64,000 nucleotides of DNA from Salinicola halimionae (GTDB lineage: Bacteria; Pseudomonadota; Gammaproteobacteria; Pseudomonadales; Halomonadaceae): assembly GCF_003206065.1 (NCBI RefSeq), contig NZ_PZJQ01000004.1, positions 1,382,656 to 1,446,655 on the forward strand. The letters are read 5' to 3'. Each line of letters starts with the position of its first letter. The first letter of the stretch is position 1. Below, one piece after another: positions 37,802-47,051 of the stretch. Below the pieces are notes generated by a model. That model saw nothing but the letters and a program-made list of their open reading frames with translations. It searched no databases and was not told where the DNA came from. A program made the position numbers and the translations under genes.

Positions 37802-39906
37802 ACTAGCGATACCTCTTGTAGGTTTTGACGTTTCGTCTCGTGGCGCTGCTGCGATTTGCGTCGATCGAGGCGATGAAGGTCGGCGATATCGAGAATCAGG
37901 GCAACGCTACCGTCGCCCAGGATAGTGGCTGCGGAAATACCCGGCACTTTGCGATAATTGGTTTCGAGGTTCTTGACCACGACCTGCTGCTGGCCGACCA
38001 GGTCATCGACCAGCAAAGCATAGCGGCGCCCCTCGCCCTGGACGATGACAGTGATGGCCTCGGTCAATTCGGTCTTGGCATTGGCCACGTCCAGGGCATG
38101 ATGTAGCGCAATGATCGGCAGATATTCATCGCGTACCTTGAGCAGTTGATCGTCGCCCGCCATCGAGTAAATATCGTCGGGCTGCGGCTGCAACGATTCG
38201 AGCACCGCGTTGAGCGGCAGCAGGAAAGTTTCGCCACCACAGCGAATCGACATGCCATCCAGAATCGCCAACGTGAGCGGCAACACGATCCGGGTTGTCG
38301 TTCCCTGACCAGTTTTGCTCAGGATCTCGACATGCCCTCCCATGGCCTGGATATTTCGCTTGACGACGTCCATGCCGACGCCACGCCCGGAAACGTCACT
38401 GACCTGTTCGGCGGTCGAAAAACCGGGGGCGAAGATCAGTTGCCAGACGTCGTCGTCGCTCATCGCGTCGGTGACGGCGAGACCACTCGACCTGGCCTTG
38501 GCCAGAATCTTTTCCCGATTGAGCCCGGCGCCATCGTCGATCACTTCAATCAGAATATTCCCCCCCTGGTGCTGAGCAGACAGGGTGAGATGGCCGGTCG
38601 GCGATTTGCCGGAGGCTTCGCGCTTTTCCGGGGATTCCAGACCATGATCCAGGCTGTTGCGTACGAGGTGGGTCAAGGGGTCGATGATGCGCTCGATCAG
38701 GCTCTTGTCGAGCTCGGTGGACTTGCCCTCGGTGATGAGCTCGACGTCCTTGCCCAGCTTGGCAGCCAGATCGCGCACCAACCGAGGAAAGCGGCTGAAC
38801 ACATAATCCATCGGCATCATGCGAATCGACATCACCGACTCCTGCAGATCGCGAGCGTTGCGCTGCAGGAGGTTCATACCGTTGACCAGCGGCCCATGAG
38901 AAACGATGTCCAGATCACTGGCCGTCTGCTCGAGCATCGACTGGGTAATGATCAGCTCACCGACCAGGTTGATGATCTGATCGACCTTGTCGACCGGCAC
39001 ACGAATGGTATTGGACTCACCGCCTTTCGCGCTTTTGCCGCCAGACTTGGCTGCAGCCCGAGCCGGCGCAGCTTCAGCCTTGGCGGTCGCCTGGCCGGGC
39101 TTCTGTTCCTCAGGTATCTCGCGCGCGGGAGCTTCAACGGGCTTCGATTCCGTTGCCGCCGCTTCACCGGCGCCACCCTCGGCCGCAGGGACCTCATCGG
39201 CATGGATCGACAGCTGTTCCGGTTCGATGATGAAACAGAGAACTGCTTCTATGTCGCCCTGTGATTCGGTACTATCCAGGAGCACCTGATACCGAGCCGC
39301 ATCACCCGACTGTGAGACGATCGTGCCGAAATGCTCGAGTTCGTCGACCAGCAGATCACGGTCCTTGTCATTGACTCCCGTCAGGGTGATAGCCAGTCGT
39401 CGGGTACTATTCTTGCCAGCATCGCCACCTTCCTGGTCATGTTCTGACACAGCGGGTAATTCCGCCGAGGGCTTCGGCTCCGCAGCAGCCGCCACTGCCG
39501 GCGCTGCGTCTCCTTGGCCAAGCTCATCCAACGCCATCTGCTGCAGGACGCGGGAGATCCGTTCGAACGCCTCGGCATCGGGCTCGCTGCCGTTGCGATA
39601 GGCATTCAACTGGTCATGAAGCATATCTTTGGTTTCCAGAAACGTGTCGACGATATCCCGTCGTAAAGTGAGCTCGCCACGCCGGGTATGGTCCAGCAAG
39701 TTCTCGAGCAGGTGGGTCGTTTCCTGCAAGACGGTGAACCCAAAGGTGCCCGCGCCTCCCTTGATGGAGTGCGCCGCGCGAAAGATCGCATTGAGCTCCT
39801 CGACATCGGGATCGTCGACATCGAGATCCAGCAGCAGGCGCTCCATATCTGCCAGCAGCTCTTCGGCTTCTTCAAAGAAAGTGTCGTAAAAATCAGAAAT
39901 GTCCAT
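37798..39906 (-). CDS. cheA: Chemotaxis histidine kinase CheA
   Basis: A 702-residue kinase that phosphorylates CheY and CheB. P1 (1 to about 130) has the phospho-His H46 in [11 protein letters not shown]2-like response-regulator-binding domain (about 170-245, [20 protein letters not shown]) follows, then an Ala/Pro/Glu-rich linker, P3 dimerisation (about 310-375), P4 kinase with N-box [13 protein letters not shown] and G-box [13 protein letters not shown], and C-terminal P5 CheW-like domain. ATG 39906 ([18 protein letters not shown]) matches the normal N-terminus; the frame runs nine codons further up. Confidence 0.97.
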   Translation of the reverse strand: MDISDFYDTFFEEAEELLADMERLLLDLDVDDPDVEELNAIFRAAHSIKGGAGTFGFTVLQETTHLLENLLDHTRRGELTLRRDIVDTFLETKDMLHDQLNAYRNGSEPDAEAFERISRVLQQMALDELGQGDAAPAVAAAAEPKPSAELPAVSEHDQEGGDAGKNSTRRLAITLTGVNDKDRDLLVDELEHFGTIVSQSGDAARYQVLLDSTESQGDIEAVLCFIIEPEQLSIHADEVPAAEGGAGEAAATESKPVEAPAREIPEEQKPGQATAKAEAAPARAAAKSGGKSAKGGESNTIRVPVDKVDQIINLVGELIITQSMLEQTASDLDIVSHGPLVNGMNLLQRNARDLQESVMSIRMMPMDYVFSRFPRLVRDLAAKLGKDVELITEGKSTELDKSLIERIIDPLTHLVRNSLDHGLESPEKREASGKSPTGHLTLSAQHQGGNILIEVIDDGAGLNREKILAKARSSGLAVTDAMSDDDVWQLIFAPGFSTAEQVSDVSGRGVGMDVVKRNIQAMGGHVEILSKTGQGTTTRIVLPLTLAILDGMSIRCGGETFLLPLNAVLESLQPQPDDIYSMAGDDQLLKVRDEYLPIIALHHALDVANAKTELTEAITVIVQGEGRRYALLVDDLVGQQQVVVKNLETNYRKVPGISAATILGDGSVALILDIADLHRLDRRKSQQRHETKRQNLQEVSLV

Positions 39907-40011
39907 GAGCACCTGCCATAGAAGCCCTGCCAAAAGGGCGTGAACGCGTTTTCATCAACCCGCAGAATTCGGTCCGGCCGCACTGCCACCGTTACCGTCA
40001 CTAATGCTATC

Positions 40012-40932
40012 TCAAACCTTGCCACCGTCACCGCCCGGATCACTACTGCCGACGTTATCCGCCAAGGGCGTCGCGAAATCGGAAGGCAGCGGCGTTTTCT
40101 CCTGCTGCTCGATCGCCTTAGCCGCCCGGTTATCCAGCACCACGATACTGATCCGGCGGTTCACATCGTCGCTGGGGAGCGTATTCGGCAGGGTAATACG
40201 CGATCCCATGCCGGCGACTCTCAATAGCTTGTCAGGCGCCAAGCCTGCCGCAATCAGCTCACGTCGCGAGGCATTGGCGCGATCGGCGGACAGTTCCCAG
40301 TTACTGTATCCCTTTTCCCCACCGGCATAAGGAAGATCATCGGTGTGACCACTAATACTGATGGGATTGGGCATTTCGTTGAGCACGGGGGCGATTCGAC
40401 TCAGGATCTTCTGCATGTAGGGCTCGAGACGATCGCTACCGAGTTCGAACATCGGCCGCTTGTCGCTGTCGACGATCTGCACGCGTAATCCCTCTGGCGA
40501 GAAATCCATCCGCAGCTGCGAACTCAGCTCCCTGAGCTGCGGATCGCTCTGGATCACGCTCTGCAGACGATCGCGCAGATTGCGCAAGTTGCGCTGTTCG
40601 TCACTCGAACGCGTCTGCTCCTGCACATTCACACGTCGCACTTCACCATCGGTCTTGGTGGGATTGTCGCCCCCCCCAGGTATGGCACTGGTGCTCGCCG
40701 TTGACTTGTCGCCGCCCGTCAAAGCTACCGCCAATGGCGTTCGGAAGTACTCGGCGATATGCTCCAACTGGCTCGGGGTGGCCGTGGAAAGAATCCAGAG
40801 AACTAGAAAGAGTGCCATGAGCGCGGTCATGAAATCGGCGTAGGCGATCTTCCAGGACCCACCATGATGCGCCGCTGCCTGGACCCGCTTGCGCTTGATG
40901 ACAAGCGGGCGTCGCTCACCACCGCTACTCAT
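40012..40932 (-). CDS. motB: Flagellar motor stator protein MotB
   Basis: A 306-residue stator subunit with one membrane helix and a periplasmic OmpA-like peptidoglycan-binding domain. The proton-carrying Asp33 lies in AYADFMTALMALFLVLWIL. The OmpA domain has ISGHTDDLPYAGGEKGYSNWELSADRA. The overall pattern is the H+-type MotB, not PomB. The ATG overlaps the motA stop (ATGA). Confidence 0.97.
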   Translation of the reverse strand: MSSGGERRPLVIKRKRVQAAAHHGGSWKIAYADFMTALMALFLVLWILSTATPSQLEHIAEYFRTPLAVALTGGDKSTASTSAIPGGGDNPTKTDGEVRRVNVQEQTRSSDEQRNLRNLRDRLQSVIQSDPQLRELSSQLRMDFSPEGLRVQIVDSDKRPMFELGSDRLEPYMQKILSRIAPVLNEMPNPISISGHTDDLPYAGGEKGYSNWELSADRANASRRELIAAGLAPDKLLRVAGMGSRITLPNTLPSDDVNRRISIVVLDNRAAKAIEQQEKTPLPSDFATPLADNVGSSDPGGDGGKV

Positions 40933-41816
40933 GACCCATCCGTCCCCGTGCTGCGCAATGTCTGACCGCTGGAGCGAACATGTTCCTCGAGCTCGCTGAA
41001 CGACGGCCTAACTGCGGTGAACAGCGCCTTGCGGCCGAATTCGACCGCCAGCTGCGGTGCCAAGCCATTGAGACTGGCCAGCAGCGTTACGCGAATGCAT
41101 TGCAGCATTTTGGTCGCTTCGCCTACCTGAAGATTGATGTGATGCGCCACGGGTGTCACGAAACCGTAAGCCAACAGAATGCCGACGAAAGTGCCGACCA
41201 ACGCCTGCGCGATCATCTGCCCCATGACACCGGCACCCTGATCTGCTGCACCCAGCGCATGCACGACCCCCATGACCGCGGCCACGATACCGAAGGCGGG
41301 AAGACCGTCGCCGACGGCCGACAGCGAGTGCGCGGGAAGCTCTGCTTCATGCTGAAAAGTTTCGATTTCGTGCTCCATTAGCGCATCGATTTCGAACGGA
41401 TCCATATTGCCGCTGACCATCAGGCGCAGGTAATCGGTCATGAACGCCATGATCATCGGATCCGAGAGTATCTTCGGATAATCCGCGAAGATCGCGCTGT
41501 CCTGCGGCGAGTCGATATCACGTTCAATGGCGAGCATGCCATCACGACGCGCCTTGGTCAGAAGCCGGTACTGAAGCGCCATCAGCTCCATGTACATCAT
41601 CTTGTTGTAGCGCTTGGTGCGTTTGAGCTTGGAAAAAGACCGCAAGGTGGCCTTGATCGCCTTGCCGTTGTTGGCGCACACGAACGCTCCCAGTGCGGCA
41701 CCGACGATCATGACGAACTCGGCCGGCTGTACCAGAGCACCAAGATGCCCGCCAATGGAGGCGTAGCCACCGAACACACTACCCAAGACGATGATGTAGC
41801 CCAATAGAATCAGCAC
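40929..41816 (-). CDS. motA: Flagellar motor stator protein MotA
   Basis: A 295-residue four-helix stator protein that forms the proton channel with MotB and pushes FliG. The true start is GTG at 41816, giving the opening V/M-LILLGYIIVLGSVFGGY, exactly the E. coli MotA start and length, with GGGAG 7 nt upstream. The open frame that continues 53 codons upstream is not coding. Conserved segments are PAFGIVAAVMGVVHALGAAD and VGTFVGILLAYGF. It heads motA-motB-cheA-cheW. Confidence 0.97.
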   Translation of the reverse strand: MLILLGYIIVLGSVFGGYASIGGHLGALVQPAEFVMIVGAALGAFVCANNGKAIKATLRSFSKLKRTKRYNKMMYMELMALQYRLLTKARRDGMLAIERDIDSPQDSAIFADYPKILSDPMIMAFMTDYLRLMVSGNMDPFEIDALMEHEIETFQHEAELPAHSLSAVGDGLPAFGIVAAVMGVVHALGAADQGAGVMGQMIAQALVGTFVGILLAYGFVTPVAHHINLQVGEATKMLQCIRVTLLASLNGLAPQLAVEFGRKALFTAVRPSFSELEEHVRSSGQTLRSTGTDGS

Positions 41817-41858
41817 GGAAATGCTCCCGAATACAGTGCGTGGCGAACGTGATAACTG

Positions 41859-41884
41859 TATCGGCAGCCGAAGCGTTGCTCTTG
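41859..41884 (-). promoter_or_regulatory. Possible sigma-28 promoter of motAB-cheAW
   Basis: GCCGATA on the minus strand (41865-41859) fits the FliA -10, but the element 15 nt upstream is CAAG rather than TAAA. It lies 43 nt before the motA start and after the flhC terminator, where E. coli also has a sigma-28 promoter. Confidence 0.45.
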
Positions 41885-41958
41885 AGGGTAGAAATATAAG
41901 AAAAGCATGATCCGTCGAAAACGACGTCGCCTGGTGGGCATCAACGAGGAATCCATAC

Positions 41959-41985
41959 GAAAAAAGCGGGCCCATTGGCCCGCTT
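41959..41985 (-). terminator. Rho-independent terminator after flhDC
   Basis: The 9-bp stem AAGCGGGCC/GGCCCGCTT (41964-41972 with 41977-41985) and a 4-nt loop are followed on the minus strand by T residues, 19 nt after the flhC stop. Confidence 0.93.
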
Positions 41986-42003
41986 CACGGTGACACGCTC
42001 AAC

Positions 42004-42597
42004 CTAGACGGCCAAGCGATCCGCCAGCGATATCTCTATCGGGACGAACATTGGCACTGGCGATGACTTCGACATTGCCTTGGCCTTGCGGGTCTTCCCA
42101 GCACGTGACGGCGGCTGACAGATGCCACAGACGTAGTCGTGTGACGGGCTGTGTGCGTGTGCCACGAAATCGCCCTTACAAGTCTTGCAGCGAGAAAACT
42201 GTAGAAGATCGCTCTCAAAAAACCGCACCAGCGTCCATGCGCGCGTCAAGCCCAGCGTGGGCTCCACCCCATCAAGTTCAACCTGCTCGAGATACAGACG
42301 ATAGGCCTTGACGAACGCAGGCATCCGCTTGCAACCCAACTCCTCACTGAGGCGGCGATAGACATTGTAGAACAGCGATGAATGAATATTGGGTAGCCAG
42401 GTAATGAACCAGTCAGCAGAAAACGGCAGCATACCTTTCGGTGGAGACATGCCTCTGACTTCTTTATATAGCTTGATCAAACGCCCGCGACTCAGGTCCG
42501 TCTCGGTCTCGAGAACCTGCAGCCGTGCGCCCAACTCGATCAGCTCGATGGCCAACTGTACCTGAAGCATTTCCGCAACGAGGCTCTTGTCCGCCAT
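42004..42597 (-). CDS. flhC: Flagellar master regulator FlhC
   Basis: A 197-residue subunit of the FlhD4C2 activator of class II flagellar genes. The zinc-binding cysteines are at the C-terminal side: [42 protein letters not shown] ([21 protein letters not shown]) is the conserved N-terminal region. It starts 3 bp after flhD. Confidence 0.96.
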   Translation of the reverse strand: MADKSLVAEMLQVQLAIELIELGARLQVLETETDLSRGRLIKLYKEVRGMSPPKGMLPFSADWFITWLPNIHSSLFYNVYRRLSEELGCKRMPAFVKAYRLYLEQVELDGVEPTLGLTRAWTLVRFFESDLLQFSRCKTCKGDFVAHAHSPSHDYVCGICQPPSRAGKTRKAKAMSKSSPVPMFVPIEISLADRLAV

Positions 42598-42600
42598 GGA

Positions 42601-42933
42601 TCAGCTCCCCTGCCGAGTGGAAAACTTAACGCGACCCGCGCCGGCCATCAACAATGAGGCATGGGTCTGTTCGAGCCCCTGGGCTCGCGGATTGTGAATC
42701 AGAAGATTGAGCTGCTCTGCGTCCGTGAATCGCAGATTACAAAGCAACTGATTAGCCCGCGAAAGTTGGGTCAACTGTTTAATCGACAAACGAATAATGG
42801 TATCTGCGAGGTCGGCATTCATATCAAGTCGAAACATCGCCGATTCACGATCCTCGTTCAGCAAGCGCTGAACCAGAAGCAGATAGGAAAGATTGAGATC
42901 TTGAATGTCGTCCAGGAGACTGTTCGGGGCCAT
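42601..42933 (-). CDS. flhD: Flagellar master regulator FlhD
   Basis: A 110-residue partner of FlhC. LLDDIQDLNLSYLLLVQRLLNED and MAMFRL-like (ESAMFRLDMN) match FlhD, and the C-terminal helix carries DNA-contact residues in the family. The start at 42933 (MAPNSLLDD) has AGGGA 8 nt upstream and gives the normal length; the frame extends 23 codons further. A long AT-rich, palindrome-bearing leader of over 300 bp precedes it. Confidence 0.95.
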   Translation of the reverse strand: MAPNSLLDDIQDLNLSYLLLVQRLLNEDRESAMFRLDMNADLADTIIRLSIKQLTQLSRANQLLCNLRFTDAEQLNLLIHNPRAQGLEQTHASLLMAGAGRVKFSTRQGS

Positions 42934-43004
42934 TGTTCGATTCCCTGCGTATGGTGTTATTGGCTTCCATTGATTGAAAGCTCCGGTCGTCACAGCCACC
43001 AAGG

Positions 43005-43034
43005 TAGCTACATCAGTTCTTTATGATGTAGCTA
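43005..43034. promoter_or_regulatory. Perfect 11-bp inverted repeat upstream of flhD
   Basis: TAGCTACATCA (43005-43015) and TGATGTAGCTA (43024-43034) with an 8-nt spacer, 72-101 nt before the flhD start. It could be an operator for a dimeric regulator or a leader RNA hairpin controlling flhDC. Confidence 0.7.
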
Positions 43035-43120
43035 GTTTGCGACTTTTTGATGAAAAAAAGCAAGCTTTGTTACCAAATTTATAGATGAGTAACGAGACAG
43101 CGAAGATCTCTTTCATCGCA

Positions 43121-43135
43121 TATCAGTTTAACTGA
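43121..43135. promoter_or_regulatory. 15-nt palindrome upstream of flhD
   Basis: ATCAGTTTAACTGAT is a perfect odd palindrome (7-bp arms around one T), about 190 nt upstream of flhD in the AT-rich region. The compact size is operator-like. Confidence 0.45.
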
Positions 43136-43256
43136 TTGATCTTATAAGAAATATTTCGAAACAGAGTTCCGAAGACGCTGCTACCATTGAAAACAAATAA
43201 GCCTACAGAACACATTGAATAACAAATACGTTGAATTTTACGATCAGAAATCAACG

Positions 43257-43556
43257 CTAAACCCGATGCTCTCCACCTGCCGAATGGTCGATCTGGCCGA
43301 TCCATACCAGCAATTCTGCTATGACTTGATAAAGCGACTCCGGGATACGCGTATCAAGATCGACCTGCATTAGCAGTGCAACCAGTTCGGGTGAGTCATG
43401 CACGAAAATGCCTTCCTGATGCCCGAGCTCGATGATGCGATCGGCCAGATTGCCGTAACCTTTGGCAACGACCCTAGGGGCATCCGTACGCTCGCCGCTG
43501 TACGCCATGGCGACGGCACGTCGTCGGGCATCCGCGGTTCTGTCGCTATCGTTCAC
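43257..43556 (-). CDS. FhlB-like protein (homologue of FlhB cytoplasmic domain)
   Basis: A 99-residue soluble protein resembling only the last part of the FlhB cytoplasmic domain. AVAMAYSGERTDAPRVVAKGYGNLADRIIELG aligns with AVALSYQQDSMAAPTVIAKGADQVAARIRELG of FlhB here, and IPESLYQVIAELLVWI with IPGDLYTAVAEVLAWAF. It lacks the membrane part and the NPTH cleavage site. Such FhlB proteins can partly replace the FlhB C-terminal fragment in substrate switching. It starts with GTG overlapping fliK by 11 bp, which fits its role, since FliK signals to this domain. Confidence 0.88.
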   Translation of the reverse strand: MNDSDRTADARRRAVAMAYSGERTDAPRVVAKGYGNLADRIIELGHQEGIFVHDSPELVALLMQVDLDTRIPESLYQVIAELLVWIGQIDHSAGGEHRV

Positions 43557-44823
43557 GATGATTCGCTCCCAACGCTATCTCTGCCTGCATTCCCAGCGTG
43601 GTCAGACGTTCGCGCAAAGAATCAATCTCCCGCTGGACACGGTCCCGAGTTGATGCTTCGGCAGGATCGATCTCCACGTGTAGCGCAGTCGCCTGTCGCG
43701 CTCGAAAAGTGATATCGACAACTCCCAGTGTGGGCAACCGAATCTGAACCTCTGCACGCCACTCGCCATGGCTTTCCTCACCCTGCCATGGCAAGCGATC
43801 GTCGGCCTCGACGTCATCGTCGAAAGCCGGGTCGCGGGGCAACTCCGACAAGAGCAGAGTCATAGGAACCCCTGGCCAAAGTTGCCCTTCCCAGCGCAGG
43901 TTGGGCGTCACGATCAGTTCCAACTGGTGCCTCACTATTGTCTGCAATGCATCCGAGGATTGCTGCGACAGCTGGTGCGCACGAGACATGGCTTGTGACG
44001 CCGTTGTGTCCGATGCGCCGCCCGACAAAGACGAACCTTCTCCGAGGAAACCTGCTGCTGAAAAGGACTGGGACAGGCGTGATCCCACATCCCCGGCGAC
44101 TCTTGTACCCGTGCTCTCACCAAGGTTGGGCGTGGTGGAGGTCGAGCCAGCGACGGCATTCGTCTTCAAAGGGCTATGCGTCGAGCCGGGTAGGCCATGA
44201 TGCAACGAAGCCCGACCGTGGCTACCGGTCAGCCCCGAAGCCAGCGGCCCCGACATGAATGTGAATGGCACTGGCGTGGACAACATCGATGTCGGCGTGA
44301 AAGGGCGAAAAGTCAGACTCAACCAGGCCTGGGGCTCGCGCATCAGTGCAGACCGGGGATATTGACCCGACATCCAGCGTTGCAGGTGAGATTCGTAGAA
44401 AGCGCCGCTCTCGCGCACACTTTGAGATAGGGCCGAGGCCAGTGAATCAGCGCCGTCCGCGGGCTGGAGCAGAAGCGAGCCGAGAGGCCGAACCGATGCT
44501 GTCTGAGTAGCGGGAAAGCGGGAAAGTAGATCGGCAATCTTCATTGCCGTCGGGCTCAAGTGCAGTTGCGATGAAGAGAGGCCGGCTTGGCTGGGAAGCG
44601 GAGCTGGCGTAGAGGGAGTCTCTCGGCCGGCCGCAGCGGAAGTAGCCACGACCCGCTCCCCGCCCTGCTGGTGTAGCCGGGAATCGCTACGAGCCGGCTG
44701 AATCGCATCCGAGGATGTCGCAGCCGATACCGGCAATGGCTGGTCCTTGATGACCGGCGTATCGACTCTCTTGCCGAGAACCTGATGCAACAGGGTGTCG
44801 ATTATCGGCGTAATGCCGCTCAC
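43546..44823 (-). CDS. fliK: Flagellar hook-length control protein FliK
   Basis: A 425-residue molecular ruler exported during hook assembly that triggers FlhB to switch substrates. The long N-terminal and middle part is low-complexity, Ser/Thr/Pro/Gly-rich and poorly conserved. The C-terminal Flg_hook domain (about 320-420) has LRWEGQLWPGVPMTLLL, GEWRAEVQIRLPTLGVVDI and RLTTLGMQAEI. The GTG start overlaps the fliT stop (GTGA). Its presence between the fliDST and fhlB genes is informative because the middle sequence alone would not identify it. Confidence 0.88.
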   Translation of the reverse strand: MSGITPIIDTLLHQVLGKRVDTPVIKDQPLPVSAATSSDAIQPARSDSRLHQQGGERVVATSAAAGRETPSTPAPLPSQAGLSSSQLHLSPTAMKIADLLSRFPATQTASVRPLGSLLLQPADGADSLASALSQSVRESGAFYESHLQRWMSGQYPRSALMREPQAWLSLTFRPFTPTSMLSTPVPFTFMSGPLASGLTGSHGRASLHHGLPGSTHSPLKTNAVAGSTSTTPNLGESTGTRVAGDVGSRLSQSFSAAGFLGEGSSLSGGASDTTASQAMSRAHQLSQQSSDALQTIVRHQLELIVTPNLRWEGQLWPGVPMTLLLSELPRDPAFDDDVEADDRLPWQGEESHGEWRAEVQIRLPTLGVVDITFRARQATALHVEIDPAEASTRDRVQREIDSLRERLTTLGMQAEIALGANHRER

Positions 44824-45200
44824 GTGCGCTCGTCGGTCGATACTGCGCGCAGTCGTGATGCAATGCTGCCACGCCCCGCCTGATACGCCTGTCCCAGCGC
44901 CTGCTGCCGGCGAGAGCTCCCGATGAGATGACTCAACTCTTCGCGCCGAGATTCCAGCAAACGCCGAGTCTCGGCGTCCTGCGTCAGAATCTGCTCGAGC
45001 AGGCCGAATTTCTGGTCACGCTCCGAATCGACCAACGGCTGCACGTCATCCAGAGATCTCACTCGCTGCAGAGACACCACGTATCCAGCCTCGCACTGAA
45101 CCAGTGATTCCCACTCCTGCTCCCGCGCCAAGCCCAGCATCTGGCTCGACACCTCAAGCAATTGACGGTATTGCTCGATGACCGACGAGGCTGATGTCAT
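44820..45200 (-). CDS. fliT: FliT-like flagellar export chaperone
   Basis: A 126-residue helical protein, probably the chaperone of the cap protein FliD and, in enterics, an inhibitor of FlhDC. Evidence is position (directly after fliS), size and helical content (VIEQYRQLLEVSSQMLGLAREQEW, typical FliT opening). Sequence conservation of this family is low. ATG 45200 with GGGGGAG 9 nt upstream is used; the frame stays open far into fliS but is not coding there. Confidence 0.82.
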   Translation of the reverse strand: MTSASSVIEQYRQLLEVSSQMLGLAREQEWESLVQCEAGYVVSLQRVRSLDDVQPLVDSERDQKFGLLEQILTQDAETRRLLESRREELSHLIGSSRRQQALGQAYQAGRGSIASRLRAVSTDERT

Positions 45201-45204
45201 TCGA

Positions 45205-45618
45205 TTACACTCCCCCGACCATGTCAGTTGGCACGTGCCGAAGTCCACGCCAACCGGAGCCAATGTTTTCGAGAAGTGACGCGGCCTGATCCAGAGCCGC
45301 CATATCGTCACGCAAATTGGCCTGTAGCAGCAGCCGAGCAACGTAGTCGTAGAGCTGACCCAGATTATCGGCGATATCACCGCCTTTCTCATGGTCCAGC
45401 GCCGCGGCCAGACCATTGTTGACGATGTCGATCGCTTTGGAGATAGCCACGCCCTTGGCCGCTCGATTACCGTCCTGCATGTGCAGACGGGCACTGGCGA
45501 TAGACGCCTGGACACCATCGAAAAGCATGACGATCAGCTGGTGGGGGTCGGCGGACATGACCGCCGATTCAACCCCAACCCGCGCGTACGCGCCTGCGCC
45601 CCGTCGTGAATTCATCAT
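45205..45618 (-). CDS. fliS: Flagellin export chaperone FliS
   Basis: A 137-residue helical-bundle chaperone that holds flagellin (FliC) before export. The conserved features are YARVGVESAVMSADPHQLIVMLFDGVQASIA and GGDIADNLGQLYDYVARLLLQANL. Two adjacent ATGs (45618 and 45615) are possible. It lies 12 bp after fliD in the fliDST-fliK-fhlB unit. Confidence 0.96.
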   Translation of the reverse strand: MMNSRRGAGAYARVGVESAVMSADPHQLIVMLFDGVQASIASARLHMQDGNRAAKGVAISKAIDIVNNGLAAALDHEKGGDIADNLGQLYDYVARLLLQANLRDDMAALDQAASLLENIGSGWRGLRHVPTDMVGGV

Positions 45619-45630
45619 CGTTGAGACCTA

Positions 45631-46965
45631 TTACTGTTTGGTTTGCGCGCTCAAGGCGTCGAACTGTTGGGTCAGATAATCACTGGTGGAGTTCATCTGA
45701 GAAACCAGAGAGTCCAGACTGGCGAATTGCGTTCGATAACGGGCAACCGTGGCATCGATAGATTCCTGGGTCCGGGCGTATCGGTCACTCAATCGCTCCA
45801 GCGTGGAATCGATACCATCAGTGGCAATCTGCAACAAGCCTCCATCGTCGAGAATGCCGCCCATGGTGTCATCGATACTGGCGGACATACCGCCTTTCCC
45901 ATCGACGCCGGCAAAAAACTGGCTGACCGCGTCACTGTCGGTTGAAATTGCCGCATTCAGCTTGTCGTCATCGACTTTCAGCGTGCCGTCGAGCTGTCGC
46001 TCGATGCCCAGATCCGACAACATCGACAGCGCGCCGTCACCATCGCTATAACCGAGCGCACCACGCAGACGGGATTCGATGCTGCGCATGGTCGAGTTGC
46101 CCAGCAGCACACCGGCGGATTCTGATTCTGAGTCGTAGGAGGTAAGACTGTCGGACGTACTCTGAAAGCTGTTATAGGCTGTGACGAAGGCCTTGACCGC
46201 CTTGGTCATCGACGCCGTGTCCTTGGACACGCTGAGCGTTTCCGCCCCCTCCGTGATCGAAGTCAGGTTGAACGTGACGCCCTCGAGCGCGCCTTCGACC
46301 GTGTTGGATTGGCTGGTGATCGAAATGCCATTGACTTCCAGCTTGGCATCTTGGGCGGATACAGTTTCATTGAATCCGAATAGGCCGTCACCATCGCTCA
46401 CTTCAATCGCCGACTGCGTTCCCGTTTCTTCGGACGTGAGCGTCAGCTGGTATTCAGAGCCATTGAAGACAATCGAAGCGGTCGCGCCGGTATCCGCCTT
46501 ATTGATCGAGTCCCGGATATCTTCCAGCGAGTCGTCACTCCCAATGACGATGTCGATTCTGGCACCCTCACCAACGCTAATTCCCAAAGTGCCGGTTTTC
46601 CCCAACGCCTCGGTTTTCTCTGCACCCAGACCTGCCGAAGCCAATGACTGAGCCTGCGCAAGGCTCGACACCGAGACCTGATAACGCCCCGCGACCGCAT
46701 CACCCGTGGTAGTGGCCGTAACGGCATCGCCTGTCATCGAACTGGTGACAGCCGCAAAGGTCTCGGGATCGCTCAACTTGTTCGCGGCATCACGCAACGC
46801 GGTCAAGGAGCTCTCGAGCGAGCCGAAGGCGGATAACTTGGTCTTGTAGCTCTGCTGCTGAGCGACGATCGGCGTGAGCTTCTGTTTTTCCGCATCTTCC
46901 AAGTCATCGAGCAATCCGCTCAAATCCAGCCCGGAACCGATTCCCAGCGACGATATAGTAGCCAT
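45631..46965 (-). CDS. fliD: Flagellar filament cap protein FliD
   Basis: A 444-residue hook-associated protein 2 that forms the pentameric cap under which flagellin adds. The N-terminal FliD_N domain begins ATISSLGIGSGLDLSGLLDDL, and the C-terminal domain has a typical D0 coiled-coil end (VSQMNSTSDYLTQQFDALSAQTKQ). AGAGG 4-5 nt before the ATG supports the start. It is the first gene after the sigma-28 promoter at 47052. Confidence 0.96.
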   Translation of the reverse strand: MATISSLGIGSGLDLSGLLDDLEDAEKQKLTPIVAQQQSYKTKLSAFGSLESSLTALRDAANKLSDPETFAAVTSSMTGDAVTATTTGDAVAGRYQVSVSSLAQAQSLASAGLGAEKTEALGKTGTLGISVGEGARIDIVIGSDDSLEDIRDSINKADTGATASIVFNGSEYQLTLTSEETGTQSAIEVSDGDGLFGFNETVSAQDAKLEVNGISITSQSNTVEGALEGVTFNLTSITEGAETLSVSKDTASMTKAVKAFVTAYNSFQSTSDSLTSYDSESESAGVLLGNSTMRSIESRLRGALGYSDGDGALSMLSDLGIERQLDGTLKVDDDKLNAAISTDSDAVSQFFAGVDGKGGMSASIDDTMGGILDDGGLLQIATDGIDSTLERLSDRYARTQESIDATVARYRTQFASLDSLVSQMNSTSDYLTQQFDALSAQTKQ

Positions 46966-47051
46966 GTAACCTCTCTATGCCTGGCGCACTTTGTAACACG
47001 ACGATCACGACGACAGGCGCCGATTAGGCGCACTTTAATGCCTCAGTTTCC

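Larger units (their letters stand above)
42934..43256 (-). promoter_or_regulatory. AT-rich flhDC control region
   Basis: There is no gene in these 323 bp. The stretch of about 43035-43256 is markedly AT-rich compared with the genome and contains inverted repeats (listed separately). This suits a multi-input class I flagellar promoter with curved or H-NS-like-bound DNA. I cannot assign a -35/-10 with confidence. Confidence 0.6.

Noticed and set aside
41817..41975. MotA N-terminal extension of 53 residues
   Set aside because: Family alignment starts at the GTG (41816), with GGGAG upstream. The extension overlaps the flhC terminator region.
45201..45518. Long upstream extension of the fliT frame inside fliS
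   Set aside because: It is an antisense-free shadow of fliS in another frame, has Cys/Trp-rich non-conserved sequence, and a ribosome site precedes the ATG at 45200.
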